A DNA stretch of 64,000 bases from Chloranthus sessilifolius (GCA_021018995.1 CM037588.1:92416765-92480764), one strand, 5' to 3'; positions 44,287-56,962 are shown, counted from the first letter of the stretch. Notes: generated from the letters alone by a model not told the origin. A program made the numbers and translations.

Positions 44287-46980
44287 TGTAACATCTCCAA
44301 ATTTTGAGCCCGCAAGCGCTGACGATTTAGGCCAACTATATTGGGCTGACTAATTGGGCCGATAGTTGAACAGATTTTAGGCCTTAGTTGGTGTGAAAAT
44401 TGTGTCTATGTACACTTCACACCGAAGCAAATCGTTATGGATGATGGTTAACACGCTTAGCACTAAGGCCAAGCTTAGTTTGGTTGAGTTAGTATTCATA
44501 AGTTGGTGTACAAGCTTCACACCAAGCCTAAGTCCTTGGATAAAACTTAGAACACACAAGTGGTGCATGTGTGCTTCACACATAATCAAACTAAAGGGGA
44601 TAAAAGGGATAGGCATTTCACACAAGCCTCATTGGCTTTGCTTGGTTTTGCAAGAGAGTTTAGAGAGAAAGAGAAAGAGAGGGATTTTGAAGAAGAAGAA
44701 GAAGGATTCGTTTGACTTCGTGTGCTTCGGGTCGCAAGATTGTCATGAGAATTCCATAAAACGCGTGTGTGAGAGATCACCATCCGATCATGATGGCGTT
44801 GTAGTGATTGTGGAGTGTGAAGGGAGGCTGAATGGAGTCTTGAAACCCATTTACTTACGAGGTGAGAAGAAGCCCCGATCCTCGAGTGATTCTCTAGATT
44901 AGAAGGTGAGAAATTGACACCCAAATGTATAAAATTCATAAAATAATATGTATTACCAGTTGTGTGAGAAGTATGGGGGAAAATGAAGAAGAATAAGATA
45001 CATTTGGAAGAAAAATAAGTTTAAGAAGTTGAAACCCATGAATGTGAGAAATCTAACAAAACTAATCGATTGAAATAAGTATCCGATCGATCGATTTTGT
45101 CAGAACAAAAATATAAACATTTCTGGAGAAACCGATCGATCAAAATGAAATTTGATCGATCAATTTGTGAAACCGATCAATCGGTTTGAACACCGATCGA
45201 TCGATTTGTGAAAACAATGTGCGTGTTAAAGAGTTTCTGAAGGAAATGACCAATCAAAATGGAATTTGATCGATCAAAATTTGTAGACAAGCTTCATTTA
45301 GGGTCGACAGGTTTCATGTAAAGTCGACAGGATGTGCTGTGAAGATAGGATTGGTTTATGAGTAAAACGATCGGTCGATTTGAAAATCAATCGATCAATT
45401 TTGAAACCGATCAATCAGTTTGTGAATCGATCGATCGAGTGTGGGACTGATTATACAAATAGAAATGTTGGTATTTTTCGAAGGAAATCGATCGATTGAA
45501 ATGTGTTTCGATTGATCGTTTTCGGAAACCGATTGATCGGATTGGAATTCGCTTGATCAATTTGGTCAGACTCAGGAAGATTTCTATGTTTGAGAAAAGG
45601 GACTTGGGGAGACTTTAAGACTTCCCTTTTTCGTCAATTTTGACATATAAGATGAATTTTTGTGGTGTTCTAGGTCGGGATCAAGGATACATGAGGTGAA
45701 GGTTACCGTGAGAATGGAAATATTCATTTGGCTTCAAGTTGAGGTAGGGAAAACTCTATATAACATGTACATTTGATTAGAACTAGCATGGATTTTATAA
45801 TGTGATAGAAATATATGTGATTTGTGAAACTTGTTATTTATTTAGCATGAATTTCATTCATAGTTTTAAATATGAAAAGTGTGTGTGTAAAATCATTTAT
45901 GTGTGTGTGTGTGACATCAGTAAGATGTCAATAAGTGTGTGTGGAAGCTTTGAAACTTCAAACCTAATTATAAATTATTATATTTCACGGTGATAAACTA
46001 TAAGTTAATTTCGCACTTTGATTTAAGGTTTATAAGCGATACCCAACCGACACGGCGGGATATCTGTGACCGACGTGGTGGGATATCCTTGACTAGTACA
46101 ACAGGACATCCGTACAATTGTGCTTCGGGACAGCTAGATATCCGTTCATTCCTTACCAATTATGATAAATTTCCTTCGGCACAAGCTTCCCTCATACAAA
46201 GGGACTTGGGCATCATACAATGGTTCATTGAACGACGATGGTGGGTATTCTCATCAGTATAATATTGCGGCTCTCGATGCTATATATGCTCGAGAGTGTA
46301 GTTAAGTGATCAATTTAAGTTTTCTTTGTTATGATAATAAGTTTTGGAAATCGTGTGTTTAAACCTTGATATCAGTTTTGCTTGAAGTCAAACATCGTTA
46401 AATTGTGAATCTTTGTTTGAAAAGCATGTTCGAATTATATCATAAGATATGTGTGTGATGTGATAATATACATGCTATTGATATTTCCTTACTGAGCTTA
46501 GATGTTAGCTCATCCCTTGACTATACGTCATAGGTACAGGTGTAGATCAGGATCAGACACTGGAGAAAGGCATAGGACCTCCCGTTTGGGGAATTATACC
46601 CTAGGTGAGGATTTGGATTAGGCATGTTTTGGGTTTGTATGGTGGATTTTTGAGGTCTTCAAATTTTGGACTTGATATGTACTGGGATTAAACACAGTGT
46701 TAAGATTTGTGTTGTAACTACATTGGGGAGCCACTGTTTAGATGATATGTATAAAGTAGAAAATTTTAGATAGTGATATCTAAATTTCATTTTCACGTAT
46801 ATATTGATATCTGCTTTGACTTCCATGCTTATACGTGGATATACCAAGTATTTCTGTATTCGGATTGTGAAAAGTGATCCGACGTACCGATTTTCTCGAG
46901 TTTAAGATGTAAGAAAGAAAATATATATATATATATAGTACAGGATTTAATGAGAACAGGAAAAAAATCAGGCTGTCACA
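44287..46980 (+). repeat. 3' LTR of element F
   Basis: TGTAACATCTCCAAATTTT...AGGCTGTCACA, 2694 bp, the partner of 38266-41018. It has the same order of blocks, including the GATCGATC array (45060-45560) and the tandem GGCGGGATATC block (46035-46115). A (TA)n run lies just before its end (46921-46937). Confidence 0.88.
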
Positions 46981-47838
46981 TACTTATAGAAAGGGAAAGG
47001 GCAGATATTGTAGAAAACTTGAAGCAAAGGGCAATGAAGGATCACCAGGTGCATTAGAGGGCTGAAACAGCAAAGAAAGTACAAGAGGCCACTACTGCCT
47101 TCCAAATTAAATTGCACAGTTGCAACAACAGAATAATGTGTTGGGAAATGATCAACAGACATGGGAGGGTCAGAAAAAGGATTATGAAGACAGAATAACT
47201 AATTTGCTTGATCAGTTTGGAGAACTAATTGAAGATCCGGATGAAAAAGAAAATGCACACAGAGTCTCAGCAAACACTTAATTGACAACTGGATGTGAAA
47301 AATCATGAACTTGTAGTTGTTAAAGGAGAGATACTTAAGTTGAACGAGGACAAAAATCCACTTGTCTAGTTCTGTGAGGAATCGAAAAAGACCATTGAGT
47401 CCATCACAAACAAAAGCTGGGTCGCAATAGCAAGGCCAAAAGCTGAATATGAGAATCTAAGGGACAAAATAAAGGAAAAATTTACCATAATTTACAGATT
47501 GTAAGGAGATTTGAAAAAGAAAAAAAAAAGTGGAAGAGGAGTTGAAAGCTTTGAAAGAAAAGTATGATAAGATAATAGCTAAGAAAGAAAGTGCTGATAC
47601 GCTTCACACAAAAGAAGTTGGACCTGAGCTATATGAAGAACTAGCCCCGGAGGAAGAAAGAATTGAAACAATCTCTACTTATGTTATGTCCAACTCTGAG
47701 GAGGAACTGTCAAGCAGTCATTCTCCACTGCTAGCTTGCCAGCACCAGAACCAGCTCCATCTACATCACTTGTACCATATCCGTCATCAGCTAGTGAGTA
47801 AAGGCCACTCTCGCTATTTTGAAACCTCACAAATATGA
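46981..47838 (+). pseudogene. Accessory protein of copy C, second part (after element F)
   Basis: This continues the ORF from 38265. Translations in several frames give charged coiled-coil segments: an EKLKQRAMKDH-like stretch at about 47000, then EEELKALKEKYDKIIAKKES (47530 on), HTKEVGPELYEELAPEEERI, and an end corresponding to SSPLLA / TCTCCACTGCTAGCTTGCC. Copy B ends with a matching SSSLLASPAPTPP and SILVPYPSSPSE. The frame is broken by the F insertion and by several stops (for example at 47280 and 47505). Coiled-coil content suggests oligomerisation; nothing shows a catalytic site. Confidence 0.65.
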
Positions 47839-49622
47839 TCTAAATTTTGAGTATCCCCTGCTTTTGGAAAACAATGAGGAAATTGTCTTATTTTAGTTTG
47901 GGGGGATACACCTTTATTGTATATTAGTCTTTAGTTTCATTATTTTTAGTTTTTAATGATCGATTTTTTTTAGACTTACTTTTATGAATAGCTAATTATT
48001 ATATGAGTGTTACGTAAAAAAAATTATGATTACACAAACTTTACAATCCATCGTAGCAAAAGTTCAACAATCAAAATAGAACAGTTACGATTCATGTCTA
48101 GCTCTCTTGAACACTGTATCAGATTGAATGTTTGAAACTATACTTTGATTTAAACTGTAATATTTAGACTATAGTTTTGAAATTATATAACCAGTGAGCT
48201 TTTGAGCTATATTTCTTCTTTTATTCTGAGAGAGACTACTTTCTATTCGAACTCAAATTTCTTTGAACTTCTTGACTGATTATAATGAAATCTCATATTG
48301 TTGAAAAATTGAATCAAATACTCTATGATTATGATAACTTGTATTTCTAGAACTGTTTATTAGATACATCAAAGTAATATGGCAGTCATGCTAGTAAATC
48401 ATGGAGATGATAAAAGACCATTCTCTTCATTCGTTAGAGTCAAAAAGCCAAAATCTTATAAATTTATTTACCCTTTGAACCCATATTAGAAGCCTAAACT
48501 GAATTTCTTTGTACCAAATTCTTATAAACCTTTAACCACATGTACTACCTGAAGCTTTCAACCTTTTTACCCTTATTATTTTCTAAGAATTTAGAACACA
48601 GAAAGGAAAAAGAGGGAGTGAAAGGAGTAAAAGAATAACAAATAAGGGATATGCAACAAAGGGTACACCTAAGAAAGAAATAAAATGAAGAAAAATATGA
48701 GAAATTAAGAGAATTTGAGAAATGCGATTCTATAAAAAGGAGAAGCAAGAAGCTTCTAAACTCAAGAAAATGGGATTTAGAAAAGAAATACTAGAAAATG
48801 GGAAGAAGTTATCCAACTTTTTGGATACTTACTGAAGAAGGAAGAAGAGCTGAATTCTCAAAATTTTTGAATCCTTTTTACCTTTCTTTAAAAACCTCTT
48901 AACCCAAAACCCCATTACAAGCCGAAAAAAAAAACCTTCTTGACTTATGGTTTACAACAGCATGAGCCTAGTAGAGATGTATATAATAAATACTATGGAA
49001 AGACACGAAAGCATATAAATAAAAGTGATTATCCATTCCATGAGATTTTCATCTATGTCAATTATCCTTAGAGCATTCATCATATATATCATACATAGAG
49101 AACCCATAAATTTTAATATTCATTTTTAGAGTATGCTAATAGTGAGAGTTTGGATGAAAATGTTTTCTAAATCTGTAGTTTAGAAAAATCTATGATGAAT
49201 AAACTTTTCACTTATACGCATATACTCCAAGCTTAATATGAATTGAAATTATTGAGTTATGATCAAGGATAACTGCTAGGATGGAAAGCAAAGGATGTTG
49301 AGATCATTCTTTTGAAATTGTGACAACCATATAATACTCAGCTATTACAGATTAGCGTATAAAATTTAGTTTTGAACTTCTAAAATTTTTACCTTTTTTT
49401 TAAGAATTTTTTTGAAAAACCCAAAAATATTTGAAGTTTGTAGGTATCGTCACTGAAAATCATTAGGAGACTATAACTACTCCACTAGGGATCACCTAGG
49501 GGTTTAAAGGCTTGTTGCATCTGCTAAATGCAATCATGCTCCCTACAAAAGTGGAATTTAATTTTAGACTAATTTTTCTTTCATTGTTTTCTAGGGACAA
49601 GCAAAGCTTAAGTTTAGAGGTG
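47839..49622 (+). other. 3' non-coding region of copy C
   Basis: It opens with TAGTTTGGGGGGATACACC (47904-47922) and ends with AAGCTTAAGTTTAGAGGTG before the LTR. It aligns inverted with 10134-11880 and 24298-26216. No credible ORF. No internal insertion. Confidence 0.65.
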
Positions 49623-51045
49623 TGATCAGTCACATAATATATCATTTTATTACCCTTAACTTAGTGATGCTAGACCTTAGTTTATTACTAATGAGATGTT
49701 ATGTGCAGATATTTAGATTAATGAGCAGATTAGAGCTAAAGTACTAATCTTTATCAAAATGAACTAAAAAAATAGCAAGAATTACGATCGTACGAAGAAA
49801 CGATCCACTCGAATGAAGGACCAGTCAATGAGCAAGAAAAAGGAATGCTGAACGAACATAAGTCTCGAATGAGTGAAAAAGAAAAAAGAAAAGACAAATC
49901 GGGATTCACGAACGCACGAAAAAGTTACGATTGAAAGACCAAAAGTAAGATCTCAAACGTTCGACAGAGCAGAGATAATATAGAAACAAGAATAATCGTG
50001 CATACAATTGTACGAAATAAAGATCAGGCTGCTGATCACGTGCAGTCTATACCGCCATGTATAAAATTAGAAGATCTCTTGGATTAGAAGTTTGGCAACT
50101 TACGGATCAGAGAAGATTGGCAAAAGAACTTAGAAGAGGTCTGCGGCTAAAATAAAGGAGAAAATTCCAGCATGCATCTACCATTCAAAACAAGGAAGAA
50201 TTAGGATTAGAAGTAGAGTTATATTAGGAATTTTTTTTGTTTAGAAGTTTTCTTTTATTAGAGATAGAATAATATAAACTGACCTCTTATGATCTATAAA
50301 TAAGAAGGCTCGGCATAGGAGTAGAGTTATCGAAGAAACTCTCAGCATTAATTGATGACTGAGGTTGGGTTTTCTTTCAATCAAAAGTAGAGTAGACTAG
50401 TTTAGATATCCAAGGTTTCTCGAGAGCAATTGACGCCTGTGATCAGGAGCTGGAAGATTAGCGTAGAGTATCTGTAATTTCTCAGAAGTAATTGACGCCT
50501 GCAACTGAGGGATGAAAGATTTTTTTATTACTTTCTAGTTTAGATTTATTTTCCTGTATTTTACTATTTTGTAAATATCTAAAAGTTTTTATTTGAATTG
50601 ACGACTCAGATTGAAAATTTGCAGATTAGTGTAACAATTTTACTTTTCCATCTTCAATTTTCTTGAGTTTGATTGATGCCCAAATTTTAGGAAGATTGTT
50701 GATTAGCTTAAATCTGTGTTAAGGAATTCTAGCTTTTGATTAACTCCCAAATCCTAGAGGACTGAGATACAGTGTAACGGTATTTTATTTTGTAAATATC
50801 CGAGATCTGAAGGATTGTGATTGAACCCCATAATCTGGAAGGAGGAGGATTTAGATTTATTTTCGTAATTAATTTAAACAACCCGTTCTTTATTTATATT
50901 TTTCCAATAGTTTAGGATCTTAAAAGATAAACACAAATTTTTAAACAAACAAAATTACTCTAGAATAAACAGTTTCCTCGTGGGAACAATCCTATACTAG
51001 TGTTGTAATTTCCGTTGTGCGCTTGTAATAGGTTATGACTTAGTA
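49623..51045 (+). repeat. 3' LTR of copy C
   Basis: TGATCAGTCACATAATATATC to GTGCGCTTGTAATAGG and then about 51040, where similarity with LTR-A and LTR-B ends about 30 bp short of the expected end. TATA-like TCTATAAATAAGAAGG at 50291-50306. Palindrome cluster CGATCGTACGAA, CACGAACGCACGAA, AACGTTCGAC, CAATTGTACG at 49775-50010. Confidence 0.82.
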
Positions 51046-51049
51046 CTAT

Positions 51050-52104
51050 AAAAGCCAGATACCCGACCCAGCTCGGGAAGATCCCAAATTACGCACATGG
51101 TCCCATACACGTAATTTGATTGCACGCATGACTGCATCCATACAATTGGTCAAAATTGGACCAAATTCCCCTTCCCGTGCACCGCTTTAGGTCCCGATTA
51201 CGCGCATAGACTTATGCGCGCAATTGATTGCGCGTATAACTGGATGTGCGCAATTGGCCCAAGTTAAATCGGACCTAGGATTCCCAAGACCGCCTGAATT
51301 CCCTTATTATGCGCAAGACTCCATGCACATAATTGGATTATGCACATGATTCCATGCGTGTAATCAGTTCCAAGCACATTGGAACTAAGACACCTGGTTG
51401 AGCCAGTCAACCGATCATTCCCCAATTGGTGACCGACTTCTAGGCAATTAAGCGCATGGTTCCATGCGCACAATTCAATTATGTGCATGGCTCCATGCGT
51501 GCAATTGCTCAATTATGCACATTCTCTTATGCACGTAATTATTCGTATACCTATAAAAAGACCACTACCACATAGCCAAACTCACCAATTTTCTTCTATG
51601 AATTTCCTCTCTTACGCTTGCTCTTTCTAGAAATTCGAAGTTCTTTCCCCTTAGAGTCAATTAGGTCCCTAACCCCTCTTAGTATTTCCAAAATAGTCTC
51701 GCCGATCTGCCTGAGGGAGCTTACGGAGGGTACCCGGGAAAGGGACCGATCCTCCCTAGCATAGCTGGCCACCCCCCCCTTTTAGATAGGTCCAATAGGA
51801 ATAGGAAACTAATCTAGATAGACTTTAAGCAACCCGTAGCTGCAGAAGTTGCCCAGCTGACGTTCAGTAAAGGAGTTCAACTCGCCTCCCACAAAGCGTG
51901 ATCAGTGAAAGGTTACCGCGTCAATAAATATCTGTAGCTGGCGATCGCATCAACCCATGTATTCTCCGTTTAAAATTCATCATTTTTTCTTTCAGCATTT
52001 AATATTTTCCACTTTATTATTTTATCGCCTTCCGCCAGAGTCACTCGGATCAAATTGGGCCACTTATCTGGGACCCGAAAGAGACCTAGAAAAAGTGTGT
52101 ACCA
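51050..52104 (+). repeat. Tat-type LTR fragment, related to the LTR at 8007-10133
   Basis: The 5' part with TGTAGACACC is missing; similarity starts in the palindrome array (51070-51545) and continues through CTATAAAAAGACC (TATA, about 51551), GAGGGTACCCGGGAAAGGG, CCCTCCCTAGCATAGCTGGCC and AATAAATATCTGTAGCTGGC to ACCA at 52101-52104. The left-hand LTR has the same blocks, with added A-rich expansions. Confidence 0.75.
51070..51545. repeat. TGCGCGCAATTG / ATTATGCGCAC palindrome array
   Basis: About twenty copies of ATGCGCGCAATTGATT, TTACGCGCATA, TATGCACATAATT and similar variants, upstream of the TATA box. The same motif class is at 9340-9915. Confidence 0.75.
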
Positions 52105-52109
52105 ATAGA

Positions 52110-52420
52110 TGGGTGCCCACTGTTAGACTTATATAGATGACAGTCCCACCGTCAGGAGGTAAGCTCCGGGATACTCCTCATAGGAGTTTTCCTCTGGTGT
52201 TCTAACGGTTGGTGCCTTCTGTCAGATTTTCATAACTGAGAGTGGGCTCTCACAGTCTGAACATAGTTTTTCACCTAACGGTGGGTGATTATTGTCTATC
52301 ATGATTTTTTTACAGTGTGTACCCACCATTACAGAGCAAACTCATACCTATGAGTTCCTTTTTTTAAGGTGTTTCTTGTACACCCACCTTTTTCCTATGG
52401 GTTTTTTCGTACACACTTAT
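52110..52420 (+). other. PBS-like site and leader of the Tat-type element at 51050
   Basis: ACCAATAGATGGGTGCCCAC follows the LTR end; TGGGTGCCCACTG (52110 on) is at the PBS position, with the tRNA unassigned. The leader contains imperfect direct repeats of TGTACACCCACC/GTGTACCCACC and no ORF. At 52421 it is interrupted by LTR G. Confidence 0.5.
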
Positions 52421-54536
52421 TGTGATAGCCCGATTTTTGGCATCCCATGCTTACACGTACACTTGGCACATCTACAAACTAATACACAAAGTTATCTCAA
52501 CAAAGAAGATAGATTCACAACACGCTTCAAAAGAAAGCACATTTCTAAACGTAAACATGATCAAAGTAACGGTTCTAAACCTCATGCTAAATGCATGAAT
52601 GGAAGAACCGAGACGAACCATCAGTGATAGACAACTATCACCAACGAATGGTTGACAAAATAACATCCAATATAATTATCTTACGTAACCAACATGAATC
52701 AAAAGTGGCTGGACATACCAAGCAAACAAAAATACTCTTCTGACAGCTCACACAAACACAGTCTACTTAGGAAAGAACTCCTCTAGAAGGGGCTTAATCT
52801 CCTCTTTAGGTTCATATTCCTGATCGCTTTCAATATCTAGATCCTTCTCTAAATCCTCACCTATGACATATAGTCAAAAGGGTGAGCTTACATCCAAGCT
52901 CAATAGGGGCAAACGTTAGTCGCATTTAAATCTCATATCACAAGCATAAAGTCACATAACTGAGTTTCATAGGCACATTTCACATTTATCTTATTTGAAT
53001 TTCATATGAAAAACTTAATCACACACATGCTTGAATCACAACTTCGTTTTAAAACACTTGTCATAACTTAAAGCATTAACTTGAATACTTTTCTAAGCAA
53101 ATATAGCTTAGAAATTGCATATAATACTGATGGGAATCCAAACCATCGTCGTTCAATAAGCTATTCACAAATACATATTACCGTTGGCCGATAAGAAAAT
53201 TTGAACGGATATCCCGCCGTACTAGAGCACAATGAACAGATATCCCGTCGTACTGGAGCACAATGGATTTGTTTTACTAAACCTTAAATGAATGTGTATT
53301 TTCTAACTTATAGTTCCACATCGTGTAAAGTGACGCTTTATAATATTTTCGGAAAACTAGGATTCTTACACATTTTCAAAATTCTCACGTACACGATTCA
53401 TATCACATTTGCTTCTTTCACATCACATATTCTATTCAAAACTTGTTTAAATTTAAAGAATTTTGCATGCTTGTTTCACACATATCACATCATATAATTG
53501 TACTCAAAACTCATTTGAAAACGTAGAAGATCACATGCTTATTTCACAAAACTATTTTAGGCCTATCACATCACATTACTTAACTTACACATAGTATATT
53601 CAAATTAAATGATCGTAAGTTTCCCCTACATCGAGTCATGCCTAGCACACATCACACATGGCTCTCTTGGGAGTCCACACACATGCTCAATACGATAATC
53701 CTACATACAAAATGTCCACAAACCCCTTAAGAAAGCTTAAGAAGAACCTAAGATATACATTTCTAACGAATTCACATCAAAAGAGCTAAAATAAATTTGA
53801 CTATGTTTCTCACGCGAGTGAGCTCTGAAGCTTGGGCGCGCGAGGTCTGAAACTCGGGCGACTGACTGGATTTTTGTGCGTTGGAGCCAGTTACGCGAGG
53901 CCTTGCACGAGCAAACCTCAAAGTCACTTAAGCCTCGCATGAGCGAGTCTCTGAGCCTCATAGGCACTTATGGTTCACTGAAGGCTTCTCGCGCGAGCGA
54001 GCTCTAGGGCTCGAGCACGTGAGAACTAGTGTTCTTTCATATCTAAGTTTTTTCTCAACTCGATCTTCCTAGTATGTCTTTCACACTTCTTACACTTTAT
54101 ATTAAAACACTTTATTATAAAAATTCACACATGAGAGTGTTGATTTCTCACCTTTAACTCAACGGCTATCTCGTAGATTGAATCGTCTTCTTTCCTTGAA
54201 AGTAAATGGGTTTCAAAACCCTTTTCGTCTTCTCTAAGCTGCACGATCACAACAAAGCCAACGTAATCGTGTGGCAATCCTTCACGCACGAGTTTGCGTA
54301 AGTTTCACTATTATCTAGTGGATCATAACCCAAGGATTCATGAAATTCCTTTCTCCTCAAACCCTTCTTCCTTTCTTTCTTTCAAAACCCTAAGTTAGTA
54401 ACCCAAGGAATGGGTCTCACACGTGGGTATCACTCCTTATCCTAGCAATTGACTTTGCCTCCTTGCAAAGCACATACACATGACTTGTGTGTGTTACACA
54501 AAGCCAATTATCTCCTTTGGTATGAAACACATGTAC
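52421..54536 (-). mobile_element. LTR G, chromovirus-type, 5'-truncated solo LTR
   Basis: Its minus-strand end is ...AAATCGGGCTATCACA (52421), the typical chromovirus LTR end. The block GTGACCTACATCC-like at 52862-52915 and the palindromic GATATCCCGCCG repeats (53205-53265) match LTRs of F and H in inverse orientation. No PBS lies left of 52421, so it is a solo LTR. Its 5' end is lost or continues right of element H, which begins at 54537. A palindrome array (GCGCGAGCGAGCTC) lies at 53815-54030. Confidence 0.72.
53815..54030. repeat. GCGCGAG / CTCGCGC array in LTR G
   Basis: CTCACGCGAGTGAGCTC, CGCGCGAGGTC, TCTCGCGCGAGCGAGCTC and TCGAGCACGTGAG repeat eight to nine times. Confidence 0.7.
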
Positions 54537-56960
54537 TGTAACGTCCCGTAAATTTTGTATTTAAATAGTTCACCTCGGGATGCGGACCAACTGGTTAAGT
54601 GTTTGACCGGGTCAACATTGAATCAATTGACTTAGTTGAACATGGGGAGATGACAAAGGTAAGTGGAACAAGAGTGATTAGTAGGATGTGTGAGTATATA
54701 CACTGAGTTAGTTATATATGCTTTACACCAAATTTTAATGGTATAGGTTATAAGGGATAAATGAGAGGAGTTATTTCATTTTTAATGTAAAGAAGAGTTA
54801 AGAGAGAGAGAGAGTAAATGAGAGGAGAATTGTTGTGAAGTAAATGAAGAAGTGTGTTGAATACAATTCTTTGATCTTGGCTCGCAAAGTCTAACGGATC
54901 AAGCTCGGGATCGAGGAGAGATTTTAGTTGTGGGTTTGAGAAACCCTAGTAAGCTAAGGCTTGGGACCAAAGGATCCAACCATTTGAAGGTGAGCTGAAT
55001 TTTCTTAAGAAATTCCTTAAATTAGTTTGATTTATCAGCCATATGTTTAAATATAAATATAGATATAAAGATATGAGATTGGTGAAGGCTTGGAAGGGCT
55101 TTGGATGAGTTCAAGAAGTGATGAACTCGATCCAAAGCTGAGAATAAGCAAATTCGATCAAACGATTTTCCAAATTGTTTGAACGAATTTGGCCTGAGGA
55201 GAAGAATTGAATAAGAGAAAGGTTTCTGAGTAAATCGATCGAACGATTTGGAATTCGTTCGTTCGATTTTGGAAACCGTTTGATCGAAATAAAAATCGAT
55301 CGAACGGTTTTGCTCAGAAGAGAAAAAGGTAAAAGGAGAATTCGTTCGAACGAAATAAAAATCATTCGAATGATATGAAATTCGTTCGAACGAATTAGAA
55401 ACTGTTCGATTGATTTGGTTAAATTTAGGCTTTGGAGACTATTTTAGCTTGTAAATAAATTATAGTTGAACCTAGGCTTATAAGCCCAATGGTTGAACAC
55501 TGTAGTGATGTTCTTTATGTGTCGGTTATACCTAGGTTAAGCCGGACCATTGAGCTACTCGTAGAGGGATCAGGTTGGAGAGTTCAAAAATTCAGGATGC
55601 ATTGAAGTAGGGGAATATCTAACTAGTACACTGTATTACAAGCACATATGTAGTGATAGCTTGAGATGCATGTTTCTTTAAATATTGTTTTTGAGTAATA
55701 GTAAATGCAAAGAGTAACATAAATGGAAATGGTGTATGTGTCTACACAAATAAAAGAGGAAATTTGTTAAGTAAGAGATAAATCATCCCAGGGATGTAAG
55801 AACACACAGGCATCGTAGAGATGCAATAGACAATGTGACATCCCAGGGATGTGTGGTGGATGTAAAGATCCACTTTATGAGATAAACAGTAATTATGAAT
55901 GCACGGGCTGGGTGTTACTATCTATTAGCACAAATTCACGGTGAATAACTATATTTATTGCACAATTTGGTTTTAAGGTTCAGAGAATACCCAACTGACG
56001 CGGCGGGATAATCGTGACTGACTCGGCAGGATATCCGTGACCGGTACGGCGGCTAATCTGTACACCAGCAGACATCCCAGGGATGTATTGTAGTAATATG
56101 CCCGTCGCCTAAGAGAAAGGGATGAGACATTTCCAAGAAAAATAGTCTGATTAGACGACGATGGAGGGTATTCCATCGGGGCTCGATGCTATATTGCTTG
56201 AGGATTATTTAAGTTAAGATTTAAGTCAGGATCTCAGCCTGGTTGCAACTAAGAGAAATAGTAGTCATTGAAAGAAATACATGAGTAGAGTAACAAACGT
56301 AGTCAAATTATTTTATCACATCTTAAAATTACTTTTTTTGAAATGACATATCTATGAGTGCATGCTTTATTCTTGTCATCATATATATGTTTGTAAGATG
56401 GATATACTTGCTGTGATATTGCCCTATTGAGCTAGGATGTAGGTCACCCCTTTGACTATATGTCACAGGTGGCGGTTTAGGAATTGATGATAATGTAGGA
56501 GTTGCTACCGGCGAGGGTGATCCCGACGATTCAGAGTACTTTCCTAGGGAGGAGTCTGAGCCTCCTCCGGAGAGATTCTTCTAGAAGATTCGCTATGTAT
56601 TTTGATAGTGTTTTATGAAAAGAAAGAGAATTACGGCTTGGTACGTCCAGCCTTATTTTTGAAAGAGTAAACGTAACTATAATATTCTTTTGCCGAACCA
56701 TTGGGAGTGACCGTAGCTACGGCATTGATGGTTCGGGTTGGTTCTTTTGTTCATGTGGAGTCATGAAATCAGAACTATCTTTTGGATAAGTATTTTTGGA
56801 TGAACATATAGTAGAAATGGAGATTTATTTTGCATTAGTTTCTTGTGCTTAATATGATGAATGAGGTGTACCAAGTGTTTCGCACGTACATTATGGGGCA
56901 CGGCCTCGAGGGCTGTGTTGATGGCACGGGTTTCGGGGTGTCGAAATCTGGGCTGTCACA
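54537..56960 (+). repeat. 5' LTR of H
   Basis: TGTAACGTCCCGTAAATTT...GGGCTGTCACA, 2424 bp. TATA-like GGTTATAAGGGATAAATG at 54746-54763. A CGTTCGAACG-type array lies at 55148-55418. CATCCCAGGGATG (palindrome) occurs at 55784-55796, 55839-55851 and 56073-56085. The GGCGGGATA(A/T)(T)C block is at 55985-56060. It is inserted at the truncated end of LTR G; left flank TGTAC. Confidence 0.85.
55148..55418. repeat. CGATCGAACG / CGTTCGAACGAA array in LTR of H
   Basis: Units such as AATCGATCGAACGATTTGG, TTCGTTCGTTCGATTT and AATTCGTTCGAACGAA follow at intervals of 15-30 bp. The same motif is repeated at 62394-62826 before the accessory ORF of this element. Confidence 0.82.
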
Positions 56961-56962
56961 GT

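Larger units (their letters stand above)
38266..46980 (+). mobile_element. Chromovirus-type non-autonomous LTR retrotransposon F
   Basis: Complete insertion of 8715 bp in the accessory ORF of copy C, flanked by TACCT (38261-38265) and TACTT (46981-46985). Two LTRs (38266-41018 and 44287-46980), initiator-Met PBS, remnant gag with zinc knuckles, no recognisable pol, and a polypurine tract before the 3' LTR. The LTR pair is clearly similar, with many C-to-T and G-to-A differences, so the insertion is not recent. Confidence 0.9.
35763..51045 (+). mobile_element. Athila-like non-autonomous LTR retrotransposon, copy C (5'-truncated)
   Basis: Plus-strand order: Gag C-terminal end, internal palindrome cluster, leader, accessory ORF (interrupted at 38265/46981 by element F), 3' non-coding region, 3' LTR (49623-51045). 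The 5' LTR, PBS and most of gag are missing; the element begins directly against LTR-B of copy B at 35762. No pol. Confidence 0.82.

Noticed and set aside
51264..51512. 82-codon minus-strand frame with repeated Cys-Ala-Trp and His-Gly segments
   Set aside because: It is the reverse reading of the TGCGCGCAATTG array in the Tat-type LTR.
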